Shown piece by piece: positions 45,661 through 54,395 of a stretch of 59,007 nucleotides of DNA. The notes under the pieces were generated by a model. That model had not been told where the DNA came from and did no database searches. It saw nothing but the letters and a program-made list of their open reading frames with translations. The first letter of the stretch is position 1. Each line of letters starts with the position of its first letter. Source of the DNA: Burkholderiales bacterium RIFOXYD12_FULL_59_19 (lineage in GTDB: Bacteria; Pseudomonadota; Gammaproteobacteria; Burkholderiales; Burkholderiaceae_C). The DNA is taken from assembly GCA_001771065.1 (NCBI GenBank), contig MESQ01000014.1, positions 1 to 59,007 of the forward strand, written 5' to 3'. The position numbers and the translations under genes were made by a program.

Positions 45661-46040
45661 TCGAGATACCCCTTCAGCCACTCCAGTGCCTCATCTCCCG
45701 AAGAAAAAAGCCGACTCGGCAGGTGCGGATTGCTGAGGCCAAGGTAGAAGTTTCCCAATACCCGGCTGACCGGCGTGCCGATGATGATGGCGGCAGCGCT
45801 GGCGACTTTGGCTGCCTCTGCTCCCGCATAGTATTGGCGGGTTTCCCTGGACATGGACTTCATCGTTTTTGTATCGATGAAAAGCGGCCGGCGCTTGCCC
45901 TGGTTGATCTTCAAGTAGCCCGCCATGGTTTCCTGTGCGTCCTCCAGCGTCACCTCCGCGCCGAGAACGTGGATGATACGGACAATGCCATCGTCTCCCA
46001 GCCATAATTTGGCGACCCTGCTGGTCTGTTCGTTTTCCAT
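45657..46040 (-). CDS. STAS/SpoIIAA-like small protein upstream of diguanylate cyclase
   Basis: 127-aa soluble protein from ATG 46040 (MENEQTSRVAKLWLGDDGIV). The alternating pattern 'RIIHVLGAEVTLEDAQETMAGYLKINQGKRRPLFIDTKTMKSMSRETRQYYAG.....ASAAAIIIGTPVSRVLGNFYLGL' resembles SpoIIAA-like/STAS folds (DUF7793-type) used as partner-switch or scaffold proteins. Its stop overlaps the cyclase start (GTGA at 45657-45660), so the two are translationally coupled and likely act together. An in-frame ATG at 46082 is an alternative. The stretch 46041-46152 upstream holds no gene. Confidence 0.7.
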   Translation of the reverse strand: MENEQTSRVAKLWLGDDGIVRIIHVLGAEVTLEDAQETMAGYLKINQGKRRPLFIDTKTMKSMSRETRQYYAGAEAAKVASAAAIIIGTPVSRVLGNFYLGLSNPHLPSRLFSSGDEALEWLKGYLE

Positions 46041-46152
46041 TTTTGAGCGCTTTCTCCAAGAGAACCTGTAGGCAGCCGTCAATCCGCGAAGAGGCTGCCC
46101 GAAAACGGCGGGCCGAACCAGAACGTGCGGATTTCCGCCGATTTGAATCAGT

Positions 46153-48162
46153 TTAAACCGTGATCGGCCGCGTGCGGTAAAACTTTATCGGCTCACTCGT
46201 CGATGCAGTTGCCAGGTCCTTGGCAGTCTGGTTCAGCACAGAGGTCTTGATCTTGCCCACCACATGCATCTCGCAGGGTTTGCAGTCAAAACGCAAGGTG
46301 AGTTTTTCTTTGCCATTGATCAGTTGCAGCGGCTCGGCCTTGACAAAACCCTGCACGCCGGTCACGCCTTTGGCCTGTTTTGGGCACAGGCTCAAGGAAA
46401 AACGCACGCAGTGTTTGGTGATCATCAGGCTGACCTCACCGGACTCTTCAACCGCCTCGTAGGCCGCAGCGATCACCTTGACGCCATGGCGCGCATAAAA
46501 CGAGCGCGCGGCACGGTTGAAGACATTGGCCAGGTAGCTCAAAGTGTCTTCCGGGTATGCGACCGGCGGCTCGACCGCCTGGCCCGGCAAAAAGCGCACA
46601 AAACCGGCGGCGCGGGCGGCCTCCAGCGCTTGTACGGCTTCGCGGCGCAGCGGGTTCAGTTTTGACGCCGGTACAAACCAGGGCTGGGCAAAAGCGACCT
46701 GTACGTCACTCGCAGCAAAAATTGTGTTGCCCAGTTTGGACACGTTGGCCACCAGGGTCTCCAAGGCGCCAGCTTGGTCTTTGGCCGACGTGAGCGCCAG
46801 GGTGGTCTGGGCGCTGGCGCTGAAACCGTCTTCGTCAGTTAGGGTGAGGGTGATGCCATGGGCGTTGTCGGCCAGGTGGGCCCAGAGCTGGATGCGCCGA
46901 TCGCTGGACTTTTTGTCGAGCGCGTGTAACCAGTCGACGTCGCGGTTGCGGTTGACCGCTACGCCTTTGCGCAGGTCTTTCAAGCCCGCCAGTTCGTCCT
47001 TGGGGAACACCCGCCAGCTGCCCTTTTTGGCGCTCACGAGTTCGGCGCGGTTGATGGCCAGCCCGACCAGCTCTTTTTGCAGGTCGTAGTAACACAGGCC
47101 GTCGCCGTTATGCAGCACGGCGGTGCGGTCGTTGAGCGCAAGGTCAACCCAGTTGGGGCCGACCTGGGTGATATAAGCAATCGCCTGGCCCGGGTTTTTG
47201 GGCGAGTCGAAGGCGCCTATGCTGTCCTGGCGGCCGTTGACAAAGTAGTCGGTGAATTCGCGGTTGAAGTTCTGCTTGGGGTCGGGTGTGAAGCTGAAGC
47301 TGGTGAGCCCGCTGCTGCTGCGGCTCAATGGGTCGTTTGTGTGCTGGCGGGCCTCGATGAGCTCGTCGAGCAGCTTGCGGTAATGCGCCGTGATGTTTTT
47401 CACATAGGCCATGTCCTTGTAGCGGCCCTCAATCTTGAAGCTGCGCACCCCGGCATCCACCAGCGCGGCCAGGTTGCCGCTCTGGTTGTTGTCTTTCATA
47501 CTCAGCACATGTTTGTCGTGCGCCACAAACCGGCCTGCCGAGTCAACCACCTGGTAAGGCAGGCGGCAGGCCTGGCTGCATTCGCCGCGGTTGGCGCTGC
47601 GCCCGGTGTGCGCGGCACTGATGTAACACTGGCCGCTGTAGGCCACGCACAGCGCACCGTGTACAAAAAACTCCAGCGTGCTGCGGGCCGGATCGGTGGC
47701 GGCGCGAATAGCGGCGATTTGTGGCAGCGTGAGTTCCCGTGCCAACACCAGCTGGGTCAGGCCAACGTCTTGCAAAAAGCGCGCCTTCTCGGGGGTGCGG
47801 ATGTCGCACTGGGTGCTGGCGTGCAATTGCAGCGGCGGCATGTCCATGGCCAGCAAGCCCATGTCCTGCACGATCAGCGCGTCCACGCCGGCATCAAACA
47901 GCTGCCAGGCCAGGGCGCGTGCGCCCTCCAGCTCGTCGTCGCGCAGAATGGTGTTCATCGTGACAAAAATGCGGCAGTTGAAGCGGTGCGCGTGCGCCAC
48001 CAGCCGGGCAATGTCGGTCACCGTGTTGTCGGCGCTGGTGCGCGCGCCAAACGACGGCCCGCCAATATAGACCGCGTCGGCCCCGTGGTTGACGGCTTCG
48101 ATGCCAATGGCGGCATCACGTGCCGGGGCTAAGAGTTCAAGTTGGTGGGGCAGCAGTGACAT
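46153..48162 (-). CDS. rlhA: 23S rRNA 5-hydroxycytidine synthase (peptidase U32 family)
   Basis: 669-aa U32-family protein with a C-terminal DUF3656 domain, matching E. coli YdcP/RlhA (653 aa), which makes 5-hydroxycytidine at C2501 of 23S rRNA. The N-terminal TIM-barrel part reads 'LELLAPARDAAIGIEAVNHGADAVYIGG', and the cysteine cluster for the iron-sulfur site is visible in 'HGALCVAYSGQCYISAAHTGRSANRGECSQACRLPY'. The C-terminal part ends 'FDCKPCEMHVVGKIKTS'. YegQ-type U32 proteins are shorter (~450 aa), so RlhA is preferred. It stands alone. Confidence 0.87.
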   Translation of the reverse strand: MSLLPHQLELLAPARDAAIGIEAVNHGADAVYIGGPSFGARTSADNTVTDIARLVAHAHRFNCRIFVTMNTILRDDELEGARALAWQLFDAGVDALIVQDMGLLAMDMPPLQLHASTQCDIRTPEKARFLQDVGLTQLVLARELTLPQIAAIRAATDPARSTLEFFVHGALCVAYSGQCYISAAHTGRSANRGECSQACRLPYQVVDSAGRFVAHDKHVLSMKDNNQSGNLAALVDAGVRSFKIEGRYKDMAYVKNITAHYRKLLDELIEARQHTNDPLSRSSSGLTSFSFTPDPKQNFNREFTDYFVNGRQDSIGAFDSPKNPGQAIAYITQVGPNWVDLALNDRTAVLHNGDGLCYYDLQKELVGLAINRAELVSAKKGSWRVFPKDELAGLKDLRKGVAVNRNRDVDWLHALDKKSSDRRIQLWAHLADNAHGITLTLTDEDGFSASAQTTLALTSAKDQAGALETLVANVSKLGNTIFAASDVQVAFAQPWFVPASKLNPLRREAVQALEAARAAGFVRFLPGQAVEPPVAYPEDTLSYLANVFNRAARSFYARHGVKVIAAAYEAVEESGEVSLMITKHCVRFSLSLCPKQAKGVTGVQGFVKAEPLQLINGKEKLTLRFDCKPCEMHVVGKIKTSVLNQTAKDLATASTSEPIKFYRTRPITV

Positions 48163-48249
48163 GGGGCAGGATTATCCCCGCCTGGGGCTTGCCATCAACG
48201 TCAGTGTGCTGTTTGCCACTGGTTCTGTGTGGACGGCAAACCCCGTTTT

Positions 48250-48564
48250 TCACCGCCAGTGCAGCGATTCCCGTTCAAACAAGCCGCCTTGCCGGGCGCG
48301 ATCCTGGGCGCGTTGTGCACGGGCTTGCACCCATTCTGGCGCACCGATGTCTTTGAGGGTTTCAGGCGCTAAGCCGTCCAGCGCTGTCAGTTCGTTGTCG
48401 GTTTTCTGGACTGGGTGTTGGGTGTTGCGGCGTGTCCACCAGGTGCTTGCCAGGCCCAACCATGTGGCGAAGATGTGGCGTGCTTGGGGCAGCGTAGGGG
48501 CGGTGGCAGTGTACTGAGTGCAGGTGATGTTCATGGTGGTGGGCTCCAGCGTTTGATTTGACAT
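48250..48564 (-). CDS. Small hypothetical protein, DUF1127-like
   Basis: 104 aa from ATG 48564 (MSNQTLEPTTMNITCTQYT); an in-frame ATG at 48627 would add 21 residues. The central 'ARHIFATWLGLASTWWTRRN' could be an amphipathic or short membrane helix and the tail 'ELTALDGLAPETLKDIGAPEWVQARAQ' recalls the 'L..L....L.DIG' ending of DUF1127 (YjiS-like) proteins. It is divergent from a LysR regulator with an 80-bp spacer, an arrangement often seen when the LysR protein controls the small gene. Function unknown. Confidence 0.6.
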   Translation of the reverse strand: MSNQTLEPTTMNITCTQYTATAPTLPQARHIFATWLGLASTWWTRRNTQHPVQKTDNELTALDGLAPETLKDIGAPEWVQARAQRAQDRARQGGLFERESLHWR

Positions 48565-48643
48565 GCTGGTAAGCTTATCCATTGTTTTTGTGTTTGAATA
48601 TCGGTAAATTCTGCATTGATTGTTCACATATTCTTACCAGAAC

Positions 48644-49612
48644 ATGTCCAGATTGCCGTTAAATACTTTGCCAACCTTTCGTGTGGTGGCCCGCCTGGGC
48701 AACCTGCGTGCCGCTGCGCAAGAGTTGCACCTGACCCACAGCGCCGTCAGTCAGCAGATCAAGTTGCTGGAAGAGCAGGTCGGTTTTGAGCTGTTCGAGC
48801 GCCGGGGTCGGCGTATCGTGCTCAATGCGGCCGGGGCCAGCTTGCAACGTGCGGTGGAGCCCGCGCTGGATCGGCTGGACGAGGGGCTGCGTGCCGCTGC
48901 TGCGGCCTCGCAAGGCGAAGCCCAGCGCATTCGGCTGACGCTGTTGCCATCGTTTGCCCAGCGCTGGTTGTTGCCACGTATGCCGCGCTGGCGTGAGCGC
49001 TATCCTGATATCCACCTGGAACTGCACACCTCGCAGCAGGTGGTGGATTTGGTGCGCGAGGGCTTTCACGTTGGCTTGCGCCAGGGGCGGGGGCCGTGGC
49101 GCGGCCTGCAGGCCGAACAGTTGGTGGACTCGCCGCTGGTGGTGCTGGGCTCTCCCGCTGCGGCCCGCCGTTTGAAAGGGTGCTGCGTGGAAGAACTGGC
49201 CGAAGAAGCTTTGCTGGGCCGGCCGGAACTGTGGGAGCGCTGGTTTGCCCTGGGCGGCTGGCGCGGTGCCGTCAGTCCGGTCGCCACTTTCAATGATGCA
49301 GGTTTGCTGTTGCAGGCGGTGGAGCAAGACATTGGCATTGGACTGGCGCGAGAGGTTTTGGCTGCCGATGCCTTGCGGGAGGGGCGGCTGCTGCGCTTGT
49401 CACCCACGGCACTGCCCGGTGACTCGGCCTACGCGCTCTATTGGTGTGTGTTTCCGCCCGAGCTTGCGAACTGGCCACCCTTGCAGGCTTTTCGCGCCTG
49501 GTTGGGTGAGGAGTTGGAACTGTCCAGGCAAAGCCTGGCAGACACCGCCCGTGTGGCCGACTATCCGATGACGGCTTCAGTACACTTTGCGCATGACAAC
49601 CCAACGTTTTGA
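48644..49612 (+). CDS. LysR-family transcriptional regulator (GcvA-like)
   Basis: 322-aa LysR protein. The HTH is 'LPTFRVVARLGNLRAAAQELHLTHSAVSQQIKLLEEQVGFELFERRGRRI'; the phrase LTHSAVSQQI is typical of the GcvA subgroup. The effector domain starts 'RIRLTLLPSFAQRWLLPRMPRWRERYPDI'. Start at ATG 48644 (MSRLPLNTLP). It probably regulates the divergent small gene and itself; TGTTCACATATTCTTACC just before the ATG is AT-rich and may hold the site. The stop overlaps the next gene by 20 nt. Confidence 0.9.
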   Translation: MSRLPLNTLPTFRVVARLGNLRAAAQELHLTHSAVSQQIKLLEEQVGFELFERRGRRIVLNAAGASLQRAVEPALDRLDEGLRAAAAASQGEAQRIRLTLLPSFAQRWLLPRMPRWRERYPDIHLELHTSQQVVDLVREGFHVGLRQGRGPWRGLQAEQLVDSPLVVLGSPAAARRLKGCCVEELAEEALLGRPELWERWFALGGWRGAVSPVATFNDAGLLLQAVEQDIGIGLAREVLAADALREGRLLRLSPTALPGDSAYALYWCVFPPELANWPPLQAFRAWLGEELELSRQSLADTARVADYPMTASVHFAHDNPTF

Positions 49613-50339
49613 CACCCTGGATGCACTGCGCGGCCTGGCCATGGTCTGGATGACGCTGTTTCATTTCGTCTTTGACCTGCGCTACTTCAAGCTGGTCACG
49701 CAGGACGTGGTCCGCGACCCGTTCTGGACCTGGCAGCGCACCCTGATCGTGAGCCTGTTTTTGCTGTGTGCCGGCATGGGCCAGGCCATTGCCACGGCAC
49801 AGGGGCAAAGCTGGCAGCGCTTCTGGCGGCGCTGGGTCCAGGTGGCAGGTGCTGCGCTGCTGGTCACGGCCGGTTCCTGGCTGATGTTTCCCAACAGTTT
49901 CATTTATTTTGGTGTGTTACACGGCTTGGCGTTGATGCTGGTGGTAGTACGCCTCACCGCCCACTGGGGGCGCTGGTTGTGGCTGTTGGGTGCTTTGGCC
50001 ATTGCCTCCAAATTCGTCTTTGAGAACCTGTTACAGACCGGCCCGTTGGCGCCATGGGCCGACACCATGAACAGCATGCGCTGGAATTGGCTGGGCTGGA
50101 TCGGCCAAAAACCCGTGACCGAAGACTATGTGCCGCTGTTTCCCTGGTTGGGCGTGATGTGGTGGGGTGCGGCTGCCGGTGCCTGGTTTTGGAAACAACA
50201 GCCCGAGTGGCTGGCCCGTCCCGTGCCGCAGCCCGTGCAGCTTCTGGCAGGCCTGGGCCGCTGGAGCCTGAGCTACTACCTGCTGCACCAGCCCGTGTTG
50301 ATTGCACTGGTGGGTGGTTTCAGCTGGCTCGTTCATTAA
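49593..50339 (+). CDS. DUF1624 membrane protein (acyltransferase-like)
   Basis: 248-aa integral membrane protein from ATG 49593 (MTTQRFDTLDALRGLAMVWM). 'RFDTLDALRGLAMVWMTLFHFVFDLRYF' is the DUF1624 signature, related to heparan-alpha-glucosaminide N-acetyltransferase and other multi-helix acyltransferases; the His in TLFHFVFDL is a candidate catalytic residue. About seven helices; 'GRWSLSYYLLHQPVLIAL' is the closing helix. It overlaps the LysR gene by 20 nt and may be cotranscribed. Substrate unknown. Confidence 0.85.
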   Translation: MTTQRFDTLDALRGLAMVWMTLFHFVFDLRYFKLVTQDVVRDPFWTWQRTLIVSLFLLCAGMGQAIATAQGQSWQRFWRRWVQVAGAALLVTAGSWLMFPNSFIYFGVLHGLALMLVVVRLTAHWGRWLWLLGALAIASKFVFENLLQTGPLAPWADTMNSMRWNWLGWIGQKPVTEDYVPLFPWLGVMWWGAAAGAWFWKQQPEWLARPVPQPVQLLAGLGRWSLSYYLLHQPVLIALVGGFSWLVH

Positions 50340-50373
50340 TTGGGGCACGCCTCAGATGCGCGTTTAATCAGTT

Positions 50374-50410
50374 GGGGTCAGAGCACGTCGCTGCGCGAGT
50401 GGTCTGACCC
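50374..50410 (+). repeat. Palindromic repeat (GGGTCAGA family, third copy)
   Basis: Nearly identical to the units at 16762 and 16818, with the shared left flank AATCAGTT and right flank CAA. It lies 35 nt past the DUF1624 stop. The two-tier hairpin (GGGTCAGA/TCTGACCC, then TCGC/GCGA with loop TGC) is conserved. Confidence 0.9.
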
Positions 50411-50628
50411 GCAAGAACCTTGCGGCATCAACGATCCTCAGCACCGCTAGGCGTGGTGATCGGGTCATGTGACCGGGCTTTGGGGCGCAAGGCGCGCGCC
50501 GACAGTCGGTGGCGCACAGCACTTGGCTTTTCGCGCGTGATTTCGCCCCAAAACCGCACGCACATGGCCCGGTCGCCGCGCCGGGTTCAGCGCGATACCT
50601 TCAACCCGGAATCAACGGTACGCGTCAT
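50411..50628. other. Gene-free spacer with secondary-structure potential
   Basis: No credible gene is visible in this ~220-bp stretch. It contains CCGGGTT (50581-50587) able to pair with AACCCGG across 14 nt, and a looser inverted pair around TTTGGGGCG and CGCCCCAAAA. It could hold a small RNA, the remnant of a gene, or simply the 3' region of its neighbours; I cannot tell which. Confidence 0.4.
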
Positions 50629-50655
50629 TAAAAAAGCCGGAGCAAGTCCGGCTTT
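50629..50655 (-). terminator. Intrinsic terminator of the ppiC-like gene
   Basis: On the minus strand AAGCCGGA (50654-50647) pairs with TCCGGCTT (50641-50634) around a 5-nt loop, followed by a run of T into TTTTTTAATG. It lies 22 nt after the stop at 50677. Confidence 0.85.
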
Positions 50656-50676
50656 CAGAGTGATCAAGCAAACCGC

Positions 50677-51462
50677 TTATTCAATCTTGGCTTTTTTGCG
50701 CAGATCTTCCTGGTATTTGGTCAACTTTTGCTGTTGCAGTTGTTGCGACACCTGTGGTTTGACTTCTTCGAGCGCGGGCAACTGGGCATCACGCACGTCA
50801 TCAAGGCGGATGACGTGGTAGCCAAACTGCGACTTGACCGGGGTTTCGGTCAGTTGGCCTTTGGTCAGCGCGGTCAACGCGGTGGCAAATTCTGCCACGT
50901 AGTTGCCGGCAGGGGCCCAATCGAGGTCACCGCCCTTGGCGCCAGAGCCTGGGTCCTTGCTGGATTTTTTGGCAATTTCGTCAAACTTGCCACCTTTTTT
51001 GAGCTGCGCAATGATGGCCTTGGCTTCTGCTTCTTTTTCAACCAGGATGTGGCTGGCGCGGTACTCTTTGCCACCGTTGGCGGCCTTGAACTTGTCGTAC
51101 TCGGCCTGGATGTCGGCATCCGTCACCGGGTTGGTCTTTTGGTAATTGGCGAACAGTTCGCGGATCAGGATGGTCTGGCGTGCCAGTTCCATCTGGTTTT
51201 TGAAGTCTGCCGTGGTGTCCAGACCCATTTTTTGGGCTTCCTGCATGAAGATTTCACGGGCGATCACTTCGTCCTTGATCTGTTGCTGGATCTCTGGCGT
51301 GACCGGCCGACCAGAGCGGGCCACCTGTTGGCTCAAGGCCTCGACACGTGTCAAGGGAACGGCTTTGCCATTCACGATGGCCACATTTTGCGCCACGGCC
51401 GCGGCCGACATACCACCCAGAAAGGCTGCCAAGGCAAGACCTGATACCAGTTTGTTTTTCAT
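50677..51462 (-). CDS. Periplasmic peptidyl-prolyl isomerase (parvulin, PpiC/SurA-like)
   Basis: 261-aa exported parvulin. ATG 51462 opens a signal peptide (MKNKLVSGLALAAFLGGMSA, cleavage after AVA). A SurA-type N-terminal helical region (about 25-130) precedes the rotamase domain 'YRASHILVEKEAEAKAIIAQLKKGGKFDEIAKKSSKDPGSGAKGGDLDWAPAGNYVAEFATAL', ending 'VKSQFGYHVIRLDD', all diagnostic for parvulins. It should assist outer-membrane or periplasmic protein folding. It lies 54 nt downstream of bolA on the same strand and has its own terminator. Confidence 0.93.
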   Translation of the reverse strand: MKNKLVSGLALAAFLGGMSAAAVAQNVAIVNGKAVPLTRVEALSQQVARSGRPVTPEIQQQIKDEVIAREIFMQEAQKMGLDTTADFKNQMELARQTILIRELFANYQKTNPVTDADIQAEYDKFKAANGGKEYRASHILVEKEAEAKAIIAQLKKGGKFDEIAKKSSKDPGSGAKGGDLDWAPAGNYVAEFATALTALTKGQLTETPVKSQFGYHVIRLDDVRDAQLPALEEVKPQVSQQLQQQKLTKYQEDLRKKAKIE

Positions 51463-51516
51463 GCAAATTTCCTGCAAATAATTGAATTAGAAAAGCGAGA
51501 TATTTGGTCCAGGCCG

Positions 51517-51795
51517 TCAGACCTGGGGTGTTTGGGCTTCAATGGCCAGGGCGTGTAGACCCTGGTCCATGAAATCTTGGAGCGCATCATACACAAGCCG
51601 GTGCCGTGCTACGGCAGACTTGCCAACAAAAGCCCCGGCCGTGATCTTCACCCGAAAGTGGGTGCCATAACCGGTGCCGTTGGTGCCGGCATGGCCGTTG
51701 TGCTGGTGGCTTTCGTCAAGCACTTCGAGCTGGCTGGGTTGCAGGACTTGTTGCAGGCGTTGCTGCAAACGTTGGGCAGTGGGGGTTTGGTTCAT
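51517..51795 (-). CDS. bolA: BolA family protein
   Basis: 92-aa BolA-like protein. The family's central '[13 protein letters not shown]' (with His residues that coordinate [2Fe-2S] jointly with monothiol glutaredoxin), '[29 protein letters not shown]' and the final '[11 protein letters not shown]' are present. BolA proteins act in iron-sulfur trafficking and, in E. coli, as stress and shape regulators. Its ATG overlaps the yciB stop (ATGA, 51792-51795). Confidence 0.92.
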   Translation of the reverse strand: MNQTPTAQRLQQRLQQVLQPSQLEVLDESHQHNGHAGTNGTGYGTHFRVKITAGAFVGKSAVARHRLVYDALQDFMDQGLHALAIEAQTPQV

Positions 51796-52340
51796 GGTGC
51801 AGGGGGTTTGGCGTCGTCCGCCACCAGATAGCGTGAAATATAAAACCCCTGGCCGACAATAAAGACCAGCGGGAAGGCGTAGCCCCAGAGCTTGAAGTTG
51901 ACCCAGGCTTCGGTGCTGTAGTAAGCCGCCACATAGGCGTTTAATAACGCCATGAAGGCGCTGTAGCCAATCCAGAGCATGTTCAGGCGCAGCCAGACGG
52001 GTTCAGGCAGGGTGAGCTGGCTGCCCAGCAGCATCTTCAAAAAGTTCTTTTTGTAAACCCAGACCGCCACTGCCAGCGCAATCGCCATGGCCGCGTAGAG
52101 CACGGTGGGTTTCCATTTGATGAAACGGTCGTCGTGCAGCACCAGTGTGAGTGTGCCAAATGCCAGCACCAGCGCCAGCGTGATCTTGTGCATGGCCTGC
52201 AGTCTGCGGTCAATGCCGTAAATCAGCACCATTTGCAGCACGGTGGCGGCCATCAGCACGCCGGTGCCAATGTAGATGTCGTAAAACTTGTAAGCGCCAA
52301 AGAACAGCAGGATGGGGAAAAAGTCGATCAGTATTTTCAT
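51792..52340 (-). CDS. yciB: Inner membrane-spanning protein YciB (septation protein A)
   Basis: 182-aa integral membrane protein with five or six helices, starting [20 protein letters not shown] at 52340. '[16 protein letters not shown]' and '[14 protein letters not shown]' are invariant parts of the YciB/IspZ family, and '[20 protein letters not shown]' is the conserved C-terminal stretch. The protein links to cell-division and envelope synthesis proteins. It overlaps msrB upstream and bolA downstream by four bases each, so the three are one transcription-translation unit. Confidence 0.94.
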   Translation of the reverse strand: MKILIDFFPILLFFGAYKFYDIYIGTGVLMAATVLQMVLIYGIDRRLQAMHKITLALVLAFGTLTLVLHDDRFIKWKPTVLYAAMAIALAVAVWVYKKNFLKMLLGSQLTLPEPVWLRLNMLWIGYSAFMALLNAYVAAYYSTEAWVNFKLWGYAFPLVFIVGQGFYISRYLVADDAKPPAP

Positions 52341-52744
52341 GTGGGGGTGAAGTTTAACGAAGCCGAGTTCATGCAGTAGCGCAAGCCCGTGGGCGCGGGG
52401 CCGTCGTCGAACACATGGCCGAGGTGTGCGCCGCACTGGGCACACACGGTTTCGACCCGCGCCATGCCCAGACTGCGGTCGGTGATCTCCGAAATAGAAC
52501 CCGGCACGGCCTGTGAAAAACTGGGCCAGCCGCAGTGCGCGTTGAACTTGGTGTCGGCGTCAAACAGCTTGGCGTCGCAGCAGATGCAGTGGTAACTGCC
52601 GTCGGCCTGGTGGGCTTCGTACTTGCCGCTGAACGGGCGCTCGGTGGCGGCATGGCGTGTGACCTGGTAAGCCACGGCTTCCGCGCCCTTGGCTTGCAAA
52701 ATGGCTTGCCACTCGGCATCGGTTTTCTGAATGGTGAAAGGCAT
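52337..52744 (-). CDS. msrB: Peptide-methionine (R)-S-oxide reductase
   Basis: 135-aa MsrB reducing methionine-R-sulfoxide in proteins. Two CxxC zinc pairs are present: '[10 protein letters not shown]' and '[13 protein letters not shown]'. The catalytic Cys is in [13 protein letters not shown] near the C terminus, and the substrate residues 'CGWPSFSQ' are intact. ATG 52744 gives the standard start [12 protein letters not shown]. The stop overlaps the yciB start. It is 34 nt downstream of selO, on the same strand. Confidence 0.95.
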   Translation of the reverse strand: MPFTIQKTDAEWQAILQAKGAEAVAYQVTRHAATERPFSGKYEAHQADGSYHCICCDAKLFDADTKFNAHCGWPSFSQAVPGSISEITDRSLGMARVETVCAQCGAHLGHVFDDGPAPTGLRYCMNSASLNFTPT

Positions 52745-52778
52745 GGTGATCTCGCTTTTATAAAAGGGGCTTGGGGGC

Positions 52779-54281
52779 TCAGGAGCTGCAACTGATCTCG
52801 ATCCGGCTGGCCCAGTCGGGCGGCAGGTCGGCGTAAGACTCATATTCGGGGTGCTCGTCGAACGGGCGCTCCAGCAGGGCCAGCAGCTGGACGACCTTGG
52901 AAAAATCTTTGCCTTTGGCCGCCTCAATGGCCAATTCGCCCAGGTAATTGCGCAGCACATACTTGGGGTTGGTTTTGAGCATCAGGCCAGCCGCCTGGTT
53001 TTGATCAACACCAGTCAAGCGCTCTGTGTAACGCCGCTGCCAGGCGTCCCAGCTTGGGCGGTCCGGAAACAGGTCGCGCACCGGCGCAAACTGCCCGCTG
53101 GCCACACCCTGGCTCAGTCGGCGCCAGAACAGGGTGTAGTCGACCTGGCCTTGTGCCAGCAGTGCCAGCAGGTCGTCAATGAGGTCTTGATCAACGGTGG
53201 TATCCGTAGCGCCAGTACCCTCGGCCAAGCCCAATTTGGCGCGCATCAGTTGTTGCCAGGTGCGCGCAAACACCGGTTTGAACGTGTCCAGGGCCTGCAC
53301 GGCCAGCGCCTGGTCCTTGATAAGTGGCAGCAGCGCCTGCGCTAGCGCGTAGAGGTTCCAGTGGGCGATGTCGGGCTGACGCGCAAAAGCGTAACGGCCA
53401 CCGCGGTCGGTGTGGTTGCAGATGTGGCCGGGATCAAACGCATCAAGGAACTGAAACGGGCCGTAGTCGATGGTCAGGCCCAAAATACTCATGTTGTCGG
53501 TGTTCATGACGCCGTGGCAAAACCCTACCGCCTGCCAGTGCGCCACCATCATGGCGGTGCGCTCCGTTACCTGCAGCAGCAAATTGGCATAGGGATTGGC
53601 CCCCAAGGTGCTGGCAGTTTGGCAGTCCGGGTAATAACGGCTGATTACATAGTCGGCCAGCGTGGTGAGTTGCGTCAGCTGATGGCGCGCCGCAAAGTGT
53701 TCAAAATGGCCAAAACGAATAAAGCTCGGGGCGACCCGTGTGACCACCGCGGCGGTTTCCAGACTCTCGCGTGCCACCTCTTCGTCGGAGCCCACCACGC
53801 ACAGTGCACGCGTGGTCGGGATACCCAAACCGTGCATGGCTTCACTGCACAAAAATTCACGGATGCTGCTGCGCAACACGGCGCGGCCGTCGCCCATGCG
53901 CGAATAGGGTGTCAGGCCCGAGCCCTTAAGTTGCACTTCGAGTCCATTGGCCTCGCCCAGCAAACAAGCCCGGCCGTCGCCGAGTTGCCCGGCCCATTGG
54001 CCAAATTGGTGCCCGCTGTAAACGCTGGCCAGCGGTTGGGTGCCGCTGATGGGCTGGTTGCCCGCCAGCGCTTGTAATAGCGCGTCGGTCTCCAACTCTC
54101 CGGCGGGCAAGCCAAGAATCTTCGCTGCGGCCCGCGAGCGGCCCACCCAGTAAGGGTCGGGTAAGGCTTGCGGGGCCAGTGCGGTGTAAAAGTCGGGTCC
54201 GAGGCGGTGGAAATGGTTGTTCCATGCCAGGCCGATGTACTTGGTCTGGAAAGACGGGTTAACAGGCGTAAAGGCGTTCAT
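52779..54281 (-). CDS. selO: Protein adenylyltransferase SelO (YdiU family)
   Basis: 500-aa pseudokinase-fold enzyme that transfers AMP to Ser/Thr/Tyr of target proteins, linked to the oxidative-stress response. It begins at ATG 54281 ([20 protein letters not shown]). Family landmarks are '[25 protein letters not shown]', '[32 protein letters not shown]', '[28 protein letters not shown]' (metal/ATP site) and the C-terminal CSS, matching bacterial proteins with Cys where animals have selenocysteine. An upstream in-frame ATG at 54371 is less likely. Confidence 0.94.
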   Translation of the reverse strand: MNAFTPVNPSFQTKYIGLAWNNHFHRLGPDFYTALAPQALPDPYWVGRSRAAAKILGLPAGELETDALLQALAGNQPISGTQPLASVYSGHQFGQWAGQLGDGRACLLGEANGLEVQLKGSGLTPYSRMGDGRAVLRSSIREFLCSEAMHGLGIPTTRALCVVGSDEEVARESLETAAVVTRVAPSFIRFGHFEHFAARHQLTQLTTLADYVISRYYPDCQTASTLGANPYANLLLQVTERTAMMVAHWQAVGFCHGVMNTDNMSILGLTIDYGPFQFLDAFDPGHICNHTDRGGRYAFARQPDIAHWNLYALAQALLPLIKDQALAVQALDTFKPVFARTWQQLMRAKLGLAEGTGATDTTVDQDLIDDLLALLAQGQVDYTLFWRRLSQGVASGQFAPVRDLFPDRPSWDAWQRRYTERLTGVDQNQAAGLMLKTNPKYVLRNYLGELAIEAAKGKDFSKVVQLLALLERPFDEHPEYESYADLPPDWASRIEISCSS

Positions 54282-54395
54282 GGGCGAATTGTGTCGTGAG
54301 GTGTTCAAACCCAAGGTTTGCAGGGGCATCAGCCGGCTTTTATCCCTTAACATTGCGTCAGTTCTTGCCATCCATGGCTCGACTCACGCCACTTC

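Noticed and set aside
50420..50821. 133-codon plus-strand frame after the third GGGTCAGA repeat
   Set aside because: Runs through the ppiC terminator and into its antisense strand; no conserved features.
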